Source of the DNA: DASRSS01 sp035656335
GTDB taxonomy: Bacteria; Actinomycetota; Actinomycetes; Mycobacteriales; Jatrophihabitantaceae
Assembly (NCBI GenBank): GCA_035656335.1
Contig: DASRSS010000234.1
Location: 1 to 10,052, forward strand
Length of the DNA stretch: 10,052 nt
Direction of reading: 5' to 3'
Shown: one piece after another, positions 1 to 6,510 of the stretch
How positions within the stretch are numbered: the stretch's first letter is position 1
Layout of the letters: every line of letters starts with the position of its first letter
Made by a program: the position numbers and the translations under genes
The notes under the pieces: generated by a model
Databases searched by the model: none
What the model was told of the DNA's origin: nothing
Seen by the model: the letters and a program-made list of their open reading frames with translations, nothing else

Positions 1-981
1 CTCGGTCAGCAGCGCGAACGCCTGCCGCGCCGGGACGTCCGGCAGCCCGTCGAGCGCTGCCCGCGCCTTCGCGGCGTAGTCGCGCAGGGTCTCGCGCGCC
101 TCGTCCAGCGCCGGCGACTTGCGCAGCAGGCCGAGCGCCTCGGCGTGCTCGGCGTCGTCCGCGATCGGACGCGCCACCAGCTCGCGCAACCGCTGCCCGG
201 CCTCGTCGTCGGACCGCAGCGCGTACAGCACCGGCAGCGTCGCGATCCCTTCGCGCAGGTCGGTGCCCGGCGTCTTGCCGGAGTCGACCGAGTCCGAGGC
301 GATGTCCAGGATGTCGTCGCTGAGCTGGAACGCGACACCGATCAGTTCGGCGTACTCGCGCAGCCGCGTCACCGTCGCCTCGTCGACGCCGGCGAAGTGC
401 GCGCCGAACTCCGCGGACGTCGCGATCAGCGAACCGGTCTTGTCGGCGAGCACGCTCAGGTAGTGCTCGATCCGGTCGGCACCCTCCGCGGCACCCACGG
501 TCTCGTGGATCTGGCCGATCACGAGCCGCTCGAACGTCCGCGCCTGCAGCTTCACCGCCCACGGACCGAGGTCGGCCAGCAGGTTGGACGCCCGCGAGAA
601 CAGGAAGTCGCCGGTCAGGATCGCGACCGTGTTGTCCCACCGCGCGTTGGCCGATTGCGCCCCGCGACGCACGAGCGCCTCGTCCATCACGTCGTCGTGG
701 TACAGCGTCGCCAGGTGCGTCAGCTCGACGACGACCGCGGCCGGAACGATCTCGATCCGGGTGGGGTCGCCGAAGTGCGCGGCCAGCGTCGTGACGAGCG
801 GGCGGAACCGCTTGCCCCCGGCATCGACCAGGTAGCCGGCGGCGTCCGCGACGAACGCATCGTCGGTACGGACGGCCGCGGCGAGCGCCGCCTCGATCGT
901 GCTCAGCCCGGCCCGGACAGATGCCTCGAGCTCAGGATCGGCGAACTCGACGCCGAGCGAAGTTGTCCCCACTGTTCCCAC
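1..981 (-). CDS. Long-chain (all-trans) polyprenyl diphosphate synthase, C-terminus cut by window edge
   Basis: Trans-isoprenyl diphosphate synthase that condenses isopentenyl diphosphate onto an allylic primer to make a long prenyl chain, probably the menaquinone side chain. Seen: 327 codons, open to base 1. The substrate-binding GGKRFRPL lies at residues 55-62, the first aspartate-rich motif DDVMD at 96-100 (inside LYHDDVMDEALVRRG), GDFLF follows at about 125-129, and the second aspartate-rich motif DDILD is at 222-226, followed by SGKTPGTDLREG. Small residues (A91, T92) sit five and four places before the first motif; in this family that permits long products (inference). Judged by family length, only about ten C-terminal residues are missing. 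It begins 14 bases after the nuoN stop, so it is very likely co-transcribed. Start: GTG at 979-981 fits the N-terminal length of actinobacterial homologues as I recall them; an in-frame GTG at 970-972 is the alternative. Neither has a good Shine-Dalgarno. Actinobacterial relatives are annotated as heptaprenyl or other polyprenyl synthases (grcC- or hepB-like); the exact chain length cannot be read from sequence. Confidence 0.93.
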   Translation of the reverse strand, partial: MGTVGTTSLGVEFADPELEASVRAGLSTIEAALAAAVRTDDAFVADAAGYLVDAGGKRFRPLVTTLAAHFGDPTRIEIVPAAVVVELTHLATLYHDDVMDEALVRRGAQSANARWDNTVAILTGDFLFSRASNLLADLGPWAVKLQARTFERLVIGQIHETVGAAEGADRIEHYLSVLADKTGSLIATSAEFGAHFAGVDEATVTRLREYAELIGVAFQLSDDILDIASDSVDSGKTPGTDLREGIATLPVLYALRSDDEAGQRLRELVARPIADDAEHAEALGLLRKSPALDEARETLRDYAAKARAALDGLPDVPARQAFALLTE

Positions 982-995
982 AGAGGTAACGGTAC

Positions 996-2582
996 TTAGC
1001 CGATGAGCGACCCGGCAGCCTTGGTCGCCAGATCGATGATCGGCTGCGGGAAGACACCGAGCAGGACGGTGACGACCGCGCCCACGGTCAGCGCGACCGA
1101 GGACGTCCAGCCCGGGATCGCCACGGTCGGCGCGTTCTCCGGCGGGTCGGCGAAGTACATCATCACCACGATGCGCAGGTAGTAGAACGCGGCGACCGCC
1201 GAGAACAGCAGCGCCATGACCACCAGCGGCCCGGCGCTGTGCCACGCCGCTTTGAACACGAAGAACTTTCCGGTGAACCCGGCCGTCAGCGGGATGCCCG
1301 CCATCGACAGCAGCAGCAGCGTCATCAGGCCGGCCACCATCGGGCTCTTGCGCGCGATGCCGGACCACTGCGACAGGTGCGTCGCCTCGCCGTCCGCGTC
1401 ACGCACCAGCGTGAGCAGCCCGAACGCGGCCAGCGTGGTGAAGCCGTAGGTGAGGACGTAGAACATCACGCTCGCGGACGCGTCCTGCGAGATGACGACG
1501 AGGCCGACGAGGATGAAGCCGGCGTGCGCGATCGACGAGTACGCGAGGATCCGCTTGATGTCGGTCTGGGTCAGGCCGAAGATCGCGCCGACGACCATCG
1601 AGGCGATCGCGACGGCCCAGATGATCGGCCGCCAGTTCCAGTTCGTCCCGGCGAACGCGACGTACAGCACGCGCAGGATCGCGCCGAACGAGGCGACCTT
1701 GGTGCACGAGGCCATGAACGCGGACACCGGCGTCGGTGCGCCCTGGTAGACGTCCGGCGTCCACGCGTGGAACGGGGCGATGCTGGCCTTGAACAGCAGG
1801 CCGACCAACAGCAGCGCGAGGCCGAGGTACAGCAGCAGGTCGGACTTGGTCGACGTCTTGGTCGCGGTGAAGATCGCGGACAGGTCGACGGAGTTCGCGT
1901 AGCCGTACAGCAGCGCGAGGCCGTACAGGAAGAACGCGGACGCGAATGCGCCGAGCAGGAAGTACTTGAGCGCGGCCTCCTGCGACAGCAGCCGGCGCCG
2001 ACGGGCCAGACCGGCCATCAGGTACAGCGGCAGCGACAGCACCTCGAGCGCCACGAACATGAGCAGCAGGTTGTTCGAGACCGGGAAGACGAGCATGCCC
2101 GACACCGCGAACAGCATCAGCGGGAAGACCTCGGTCTGCACGCGCTGGGTGCGCGAGTGCTCGCGGTCGGTCGGCGAGCCGACGACGGACGCGGCCGACG
2201 CGACGATCGCGCTGCCCACGTCGACACTGCGCTCGGCGATGAGCAGCGCGGCCATGATCGCCAGCGCGAGGATCGTGCCCTGCAGGAACAGGCCGGTGCC
2301 GTCGATCGCGAGCGACCCGGCGAACGGGCTGTCGGTGCCGACCGGCGACGGGGTGGCGACGTGCGTGCCGTGCAGCACCGCGACCGTGACCAGCGCGGCG
2401 ATCAGGCCGGCCAGCGTCACGAACACCTGGGTGTTGAACCGCTGCGGTCGCGGGACAACGGCCTCGACCAGCACGCCGAGCAGCGCCGCGCCCAGCACGA
2501 TGAAGATCGGCAGCAGCGCGTGGTAGGCGATCGACGGGGTGGAGATCGTCTGCGCCGAGTCCGCCAGCATGAGCGTTTTCAC
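996..2582 (-). CDS. nuoN: NADH-quinone oxidoreductase subunit N
   Basis: Antiporter-like proton-pumping membrane subunit of complex I, the one of the three closest to the quinone module. 528 residues, full length, with about 14 hydrophobic segments and the Proton_antipo_M core from about residue 170 to 450. Key charged residues of the family are present: E180 in MFVALEVLSLPLY (TM5 Glu), K206 in ALKYFLLG, K265 in LLFKASIAPFHAWTPDVYQG, and K439 in TGKFFVF. A hydrophilic stretch at about 118-150 (between the third and fourth hydrophobic segments) is longer than in enterobacterial NuoN but is usual in actinobacterial forms as I recall them. Start: GTG at 2580-2582, overlapping the nuoM stop in a GTGA tetranucleotide and preceded by GGAGG six bases upstream; an in-frame ATG four codons later has no comparable site. 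The stop TAA (996-998) is followed after 14 bases by the polyprenyl synthase. Confidence 0.97.
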   Translation of the reverse strand: MKTLMLADSAQTISTPSIAYHALLPIFIVLGAALLGVLVEAVVPRPQRFNTQVFVTLAGLIAALVTVAVLHGTHVATPSPVGTDSPFAGSLAIDGTGLFLQGTILALAIMAALLIAERSVDVGSAIVASAASVVGSPTDREHSRTQRVQTEVFPLMLFAVSGMLVFPVSNNLLLMFVALEVLSLPLYLMAGLARRRRLLSQEAALKYFLLGAFASAFFLYGLALLYGYANSVDLSAIFTATKTSTKSDLLLYLGLALLLVGLLFKASIAPFHAWTPDVYQGAPTPVSAFMASCTKVASFGAILRVLYVAFAGTNWNWRPIIWAVAIASMVVGAIFGLTQTDIKRILAYSSIAHAGFILVGLVVISQDASASVMFYVLTYGFTTLAAFGLLTLVRDADGEATHLSQWSGIARKSPMVAGLMTLLLLSMAGIPLTAGFTGKFFVFKAAWHSAGPLVVMALLFSAVAAFYYLRIVVMMYFADPPENAPTVAIPGWTSSVALTVGAVVTVLLGVFPQPIIDLATKAAGSLIG

Positions 2583-4150
2583 CTTTGTCCTCCGGCAACG
2601 GGGCCGAGTTCGGGCGCCGGGTCGGTCTTGTGCACGTCGGAAAGCGTCGCCTTCACCGCCGGGTTGATCACGTTCAGCACCGGCTTCGGGTAGATGCCGA
2701 GGAAGACGATCAGGGCCAGCAGCGGTGCGACGGCGAACACTTCGCGGACGTTCAGGTCACGGAACTTGGTCACCTTCTCGTTGACCGTCCCCTGGAACAC
2801 CCGCTGGTACAGGTACAGCACGTAGATCGCGGCGAGCACGATGCCGGTCGCGGCGAAGATCGCGAGCGCCTTGTACCGGGTGAACGTGCCGACCAGGACG
2901 AGGAACTCGCTGACGAACGTGCTCAGGCCGGGCAGCGCCAGCGCCGACAGCCCGGCGAACAGGAACAGTCCGGCGAGCAGCGGCGTCACCTTCGCGGCGC
3001 CGCCGTAGTCGGCGACGTTGCGGCTCTTGCCGCGCGCGATCAGCAGGCCGACGACGATGAACACCGCGCCGGTCGACAGGCCGTGGTTGACCATGTACAG
3101 CACGGCACCGGAGTTGCCCTGCGTGGTGAACGCGAAGATGCCCAGGCCGATGAAGCCGAAGTGCGCGACGGACGTGTACGAGACCAGCCGCTTCATGTCG
3201 CGCTGGCCGATCGCCAGGAACGCGGCGTACAGCACGCCGATCACGGACAGGATCAGCACCAGCGGCGCTGCCCAGCGGGACGCGTCCGGGAACAGCGGCA
3301 GGCAGTAGCGCAGGAAGCCGAACGTGCCGACCTTGTCCAGCACGCCGACGAGCAGCGCCGCGCCACCGGCGGGCGCCTCGGCGCCGGCGTCCGGAAGCCA
3401 GGTGTGCACCGGCACCAGCGGCGCCTTGATCGCGAACGCGATGAAGAAGCCGATGAACAGCCACTTCTGCGTCGCGTTGTCCGGCACCTGGCCGATCAGG
3501 TCGGTGATCGCGAACGTGCGCGAGCCGGTCGACACGTACAGGCCGATCACGGACGCGAGCATCACCAGGCCGCCGACCAGCGAGTACAGGAAGAACTTCA
3601 CCGCGGCGTACTGGCGGCGGGGCCCGCCGAAGCTGCCGATGATGAAGTACATCGGCACGAGCATCGCCTCGAAGAAGACGTAGAACAGGAAGACGTCCAT
3701 CGCGACGAAGACGCCGATCATGAAGAACTCGAGCAGCAGGATCAGGCCCATGAAGTTCTTCGTGCTGCGCTGCCGACCCGACGGCGAGGTCTCCTCCTCC
3801 GCGCCGGACTTGCTGTCGAAGCTGTTCCAGGACGCGAGGATGACGGTCGGAACGAGCACCACGGACAGCCCGACCAGCACCATCGCGATGCCGTCGACGC
3901 CGAACGCGAGGTGGACGCCGAACGCCTTGATCCACGTCCAGCTGCCCATGAACTGGAACCGGTCAGCGTGCGCGCTCGTGTCGAAGCTGAAGCCGACGAC
4001 CGCCGTGTAGACCAGGACGATCAGCGAGATCAGCAGGGTGAGCTGCTTGGCCAGCTTGGCCTGCGCCTCCCTGAGCGCGAAGACCACGAGCGACCCGACG
4101 AGCGGGATCGCCAGCAGGATCGGCAGTGCGACGTTGTGCGCGTTGCTCAC
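2579..4150 (-). CDS. nuoM: NADH-quinone oxidoreductase subunit M
   Basis: Second antiporter-like proton-pumping subunit of complex I, placed between NuoL and NuoN in the membrane arm. 523 residues, full length for the family, about 14 hydrophobic segments. Seen: E161 in FYVFFEAMLVPMYFIIG (TM5 Glu), K185 in AAVKFFLYSLVGG, K242 in FAIKAPLVPVHTWLPDA, K273 in VLDKVGTFGFLRY, and E415 in STFVSEFL, the Glu that marks NuoM where NuoL and NuoN carry Lys. The loop at about 110-132 is unusually charged (Ser, Glu, Arg, Lys). Start: GTG at 4148-4150, overlapping the NuoL stop TGA by four bases (GTGA), with GAGG five bases upstream. The reading frame stays open further upstream inside nuoL to about 4930, but that part is an out-of-frame shadow with Arg-rich, non-membrane translation. 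The stop overlaps the nuoN start by four bases. Confidence 0.97.
   Translation of the reverse strand: MSNAHNVALPILLAIPLVGSLVVFALREAQAKLAKQLTLLISLIVLVYTAVVGFSFDTSAHADRFQFMGSWTWIKAFGVHLAFGVDGIAMVLVGLSVVLVPTVILASWNSFDSKSGAEEETSPSGRQRSTKNFMGLILLLEFFMIGVFVAMDVFLFYVFFEAMLVPMYFIIGSFGGPRRQYAAVKFFLYSLVGGLVMLASVIGLYVSTGSRTFAITDLIGQVPDNATQKWLFIGFFIAFAIKAPLVPVHTWLPDAGAEAPAGGAALLVGVLDKVGTFGFLRYCLPLFPDASRWAAPLVLILSVIGVLYAAFLAIGQRDMKRLVSYTSVAHFGFIGLGIFAFTTQGNSGAVLYMVNHGLSTGAVFIVVGLLIARGKSRNVADYGGAAKVTPLLAGLFLFAGLSALALPGLSTFVSEFLVLVGTFTRYKALAIFAATGIVLAAIYVLYLYQRVFQGTVNEKVTKFRDLNVREVFAVAPLLALIVFLGIYPKPVLNVINPAVKATLSDVHKTDPAPELGPVAGGQR
2589..2593 (-). promoter_or_regulatory. Shine-Dalgarno of nuoN
   Basis: GGAGG on the minus strand, six bases before the GTG at 2580-2582. 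It favours this GTG over the in-frame ATG at 2568-2570, which would be 18 bases from the same site. Confidence 0.75.
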
Positions 4151-6057
4151 TGGAACCTCACCGCAAGCAGGACCGCGATGACGGCGACGGATCCGCCGAG
4201 CATCGAGAGTGCGTAGCTGCGCACGAATCCGGTCTGGATCCGTCGCAATCGGCCGGAGCCGCCACCGAAGCCGGCGGCGGCGCCGTTCACGGCGCCGTCG
4301 ACGCCGCGGTTGTCGAAGAACACCAGCGCGCGCGTGAGCCACTGGCCGGGACGCATCAGGACGGCCTCGTTGAACGCGTCGCCGTACAGGTTCTTGCGCG
4401 CGGCGACGGTGATCGGCGAGACGGCCTCGGGCCGCGTGGCCGGGACCGGCCGCACGCCGTAGGCGACCCACGCGCCGCCGATGCCGAGCAGCACGACCAC
4501 GATCGTGATCACTGAGAGCACGACCGGGCTGATCGTGTGCACGCCCTCTTCGACGCTCGGGCCGACTGACGGGGTGAGCCAGTGCTGCACGCCGCCGCCG
4601 AAGATCAGCAGGTAGCCGCCGATCAGCGACATGATGCCGAGCACGCCCATCGGAACCGTCATGACGGTCGGGGCCTCGTGTGGGTGGACGTCGTCCTCCC
4701 AGCGGCGCTTGCCGAGGAACGTCATGACCAGCGCGCGGGTCATGTAGGCCGCGGTCAGGCCGGCGCCGATCAGCGCGGCGAGGCCGAGGATCCAGCCGGA
4801 CGTGCCGCCCTTGTCGAACGCGGCCTCGATGATCTTGTCCTTGGTGAAGAACCCGGTGAACGGCGGGATGCCGATGATCGCCAGCCAGCCGCAGACGAAC
4901 ACGCCGAACGTCACCGGCATGACCCGCCACAGCCCGCCGAACCGGCGCATGTCGATCCGGTCGTTCATCGCGTGCATGACCGCACCGGCGGACAGGAACA
5001 GCGCCGCCTTGAAGAAGCCGTGGCCGAGCAGGTGGATGATGCCGATCGCGAACACGCCCTTACCGAGGCCGACGGCCAGGAACATGTAGCCGATCTGGCT
5101 CACGGTCGAGTAGGCGAGCACCTTCTTCAGGTCGTCCTGCCCGAACGCGCTGATGCAGCCGTAGAGCAGGGTGACCGCGCCGACGATCACGACGAGCGTC
5201 CGGGCCGCCTGCGACGCCTCGAAGATCACCGCCGACCGCGCGATCAGGTACACGCCGGCGGTCACCATGGTTGCGGCGTGGATGAGCGCGGAGACCGGGG
5301 TCGGGCCCTCCATCGCGTCCGGCAGCCAGGCCTGCAGCGGCACCTGGCCGGACTTGCTGCACGCGCCGATCAGCAACATGATCGCGATCGCGGCCGCGAC
5401 GCCCTTGCCGGCGTTGCCGCTCGCGCCGAAGTGGGCGAAGACGCCGGAGAACGAGGTGGTGCCGAAGTACGCGAACATCAGCATGATCGCGATCGACAGC
5501 CCGACGTCACCGACACGGTTCGCGTAGAACGCCTTGTTGCCCGCGGTCGCCGCGGTGTTGCGATTGAAGTAGTACGAGATCAGCAGGTAGGACGCGAGGC
5601 CCACGCACTCCCAGCCGACGTAGAGCACGAGGTAGCTGTCCGCGAGAACGAGCAGCAGCATCGCCGCGACGAAGAAGTTGAAGTAGCCGAAGAACCGGCG
5701 CCGTCCCGGGTCGTGGTCGAGGTAGCCGACCGCGTAGATGTGGATCAGCGACCCGACGCCGGTGATCAGCAGCGCGAACGTGATCGCCAACGGATCGAGC
5801 AGCAGACCGGCCTCCACGTGGAAGCCCGCGACCGGGATCCAGGTGAACATGTCCAGGTCGACGTGCCGGTTGCTCTCGCCCTTGACGGCGAAGAACAGCG
5901 CGATCACGTAGCCGAACAGGGCGACCGGGACGAGCGCGCCGAGCCAGTGGCCCCACTTGTTCAGCCGGTTGCCACCGATCAGCAGCAGTCCGGACGAGGC
6001 CAGCGGGACCGCGATGAGCAGCCACGCGAAGCTCTCGATTCCGTGTGCGTTCAGCAC
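4147..6057 (-). CDS. nuoL: NADH-quinone oxidoreductase subunit L
   Basis: Distal antiporter-like proton-pumping subunit of complex I; its C-terminal lateral helix runs along NuoM and NuoN. 636 residues, full length. Seen: N-terminal NuoL domain with LDPLAITF (88-95), then YVGWECVGLASYLLI with E150, the NRVGDVG motif with D184, K235 in GACSKSGQVPLQAWLPDAMEG, H260 in ALIHAATMVTAGVYL, K350 in HGFFKAALFL, and TGFFTKDKI with K406. The region from about 510 to 605 (long hydrophobic then amphipathic stretch) fits the lateral helix, and the last segment (about 615-634) fits the anchoring helix. Start: GTG at 6055-6057, with GGAGG seven bases upstream; this gives the usual short N-terminus. An upstream in-frame extension antisense to nothing real runs through nuoK in the wrong frame. 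It is separated from nuoK by a 98-base structured spacer, unlike its overlapped junction with nuoM. Confidence 0.97.
   Translation of the reverse strand: MLNAHGIESFAWLLIAVPLASSGLLLIGGNRLNKWGHWLGALVPVALFGYVIALFFAVKGESNRHVDLDMFTWIPVAGFHVEAGLLLDPLAITFALLITGVGSLIHIYAVGYLDHDPGRRRFFGYFNFFVAAMLLLVLADSYLVLYVGWECVGLASYLLISYYFNRNTAATAGNKAFYANRVGDVGLSIAIMLMFAYFGTTSFSGVFAHFGASGNAGKGVAAAIAIMLLIGACSKSGQVPLQAWLPDAMEGPTPVSALIHAATMVTAGVYLIARSAVIFEASQAARTLVVIVGAVTLLYGCISAFGQDDLKKVLAYSTVSQIGYMFLAVGLGKGVFAIGIIHLLGHGFFKAALFLSAGAVMHAMNDRIDMRRFGGLWRVMPVTFGVFVCGWLAIIGIPPFTGFFTKDKIIEAAFDKGGTSGWILGLAALIGAGLTAAYMTRALVMTFLGKRRWEDDVHPHEAPTVMTVPMGVLGIMSLIGGYLLIFGGGVQHWLTPSVGPSVEEGVHTISPVVLSVITIVVVLLGIGGAWVAYGVRPVPATRPEAVSPITVAARKNLYGDAFNEAVLMRPGQWLTRALVFFDNRGVDGAVNGAAAGFGGGSGRLRRIQTGFVRSYALSMLGGSVAVIAVLLAVRFQ
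4156..4159 (-). promoter_or_regulatory. Shine-Dalgarno of nuoM
   Basis: GAGG on the minus strand, five bases before the GTG at 4148-4150, within the last codons of nuoL. It decides the GTG start in the GTGA junction. It is somewhat shorter than the GGAGG sites of its neighbours. Confidence 0.65.
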
Positions 6058-6064
6058 GAGCAGA

Positions 6065-6069
6065 CCTCC
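6065..6069 (-). promoter_or_regulatory. Shine-Dalgarno of nuoL
   Basis: GGAGG on the minus strand, seven bases before the GTG at 6055-6057. It supports that GTG as the nuoL start. It overlaps the downstream arm of the inverted repeat described at 6060-6125. Confidence 0.8.
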
Positions 6070-6080
6070 GGAGTGAGCAT

Positions 6081-6114
6081 CGCAGCGAGCGCCAGCGAGC
6101 GAGGAGCGGAGCGC
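6081..6114. repeat. Short GAGCG/AGCGAGCG iterations in nuoK-nuoL spacer
   Basis: On the plus strand CAGCGAGCG occurs twice in tandem with a 10-base period (6083-6091 and 6093-6101), followed by GAGGAGCGGAGCGC. On the transcribed strand it is a C/T/G-biased run with almost no A. It resembles the short GAGCG-rich dispersed intergenic repeats seen in many high-GC actinomycete genomes (recalled resemblance, not searched). It is non-coding: neither nuoK nor nuoL extends into it. Confidence 0.5.
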
Positions 6115-6155
6115 AGGTGGTCTGCGGGAAGCACAGCAGGATTCACCCGGAGCCC

Positions 6156-6455
6156 CTAGTACTTCAGCAGGTTCGGGTCGTCGACCGACGCGGACCTGCG
6201 GGTTCGGAAGATGGTCATGATGATCGCCAGGCCGACGACGACCTCGGCGGCCGCCACGGTCATGACGAAGAACGCCATGATCTGGCCGTCCAGGCTGCCG
6301 TTGATCCGCGAGAACGTGACGAGCGTCAGGTTCACCGCGTTCAGCATCAGCTCGACGCACATGAAGACGACGATCGCGTTGCGGCGCACCAGCACACCGG
6401 TGGCGCCGATCGCGAACAGCATCGCGCTGAGCACCAGGTAATAGGTCGGCGTCAT
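6156..6455 (-). CDS. nuoK: NADH-quinone oxidoreductase subunit K
   Basis: Small membrane subunit of complex I with three transmembrane helices; it lies between NuoJ and NuoN and relays the coupling signal through two buried glutamates. 99 residues, the normal family length. Seen: E35 in VVFMCVELMLNAVNL and E71 in AAAEVVVGLAII, corresponding to the E. coli Glu36 and Glu72 pair, and the R24-R25 pair before NAIVVF in the loop after helix 1. The C-terminus SASVDDPNLLKY is of actinobacterial type. Start: ATG at 6453-6455 gives the usual MTPTYYLVLSA N-terminus. The only Shine-Dalgarno candidate is a run of five G (6462-6466) six bases upstream, inside a GGGGCCCC palindrome, so initiation may be weak or coupled. 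The frame is open further upstream to 6671, but that translation is Arg/Ser-rich and overlaps nuoJ; I rejected it. Confidence 0.96.
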   Translation of the reverse strand: MTPTYYLVLSAMLFAIGATGVLVRRNAIVVFMCVELMLNAVNLTLVTFSRINGSLDGQIMAFFVMTVAAAEVVVGLAIIMTIFRTRRSASVDDPNLLKY

Positions 6456-6468
6456 GCGGGGCCCCCGG

Positions 6469-6501
6469 CGAATTTCGGAGCGTTCTTTGCGAGGAAATTC
6501 G
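6469..6501. repeat. A+T-rich inverted repeat in nuoJ-nuoK spacer
   Basis: Perfect 8-base arms CGAATTTC (6469-6476) and GAAATTCG (6494-6501) separated by 17 bases. The arms are 5/8 A+T in a window that is otherwise strongly GC-rich. In the transcript this would form a modest stem-loop just after the nuoJ stop and about 14 bases before the nuoK ATG. There is no U-tract after it, so it does not look like an intrinsic terminator, and nuoK-N must be transcribed through it. It could be an mRNA processing or stability element, or a small operator; function is unknown. Confidence 0.6.
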
Positions 6502-6510
6502 TTGGGGTGC

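Larger units (their letters stand above)
6060..6125 (-). promoter_or_regulatory. Possible stem sequestering the nuoL ribosome binding site
   Basis: The arms 6060-6069 and 6116-6125 are complementary over ten positions with a single mismatch (6067/6118): seven contiguous pairs, then the mismatch, then two more G-C pairs. In the mRNA the downstream arm contains the nuoL GGAGG (6065-6069), so the stem would cover the ribosome binding site, three bases from the end of the GTG start. The 46-base loop is GC-rich and could fold further. Complementarity is seen directly; a regulatory effect is inference. Confidence 0.45.

Noticed and set aside
982..995. Terminator after nuoN
   Set aside because: Only 14 bases separate the genes and no GC-rich hairpin with a T-tract is present; read-through into the polyprenyl synthase is expected.
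145..999. Long plus-strand open frames antisense to the polyprenyl synthase and the nuo genes (also at 1239-2693, 2585-4216, 4582-6159 and 7314-8138)
   Set aside because: They translate to Arg/Gln/Asp/His-rich, low-complexity protein typical of the antisense strand of GC-rich coding DNA, have no recognisable domains, and lie opposite well-supported genes.
4151..4930. In-frame upstream extension of nuoM into nuoL
   Set aside because: It is a shadow frame of nuoL with Arg/Gly-rich translation. The GTG at 4148-4150 has a ribosome site, gives normal length and forms the GTGA overlap.
6469..6501. Intrinsic terminator between nuoJ and nuoK
   Set aside because: The stem is A+T-rich with a 17-base loop and no following U-tract, and the downstream genes are needed for the same complex.
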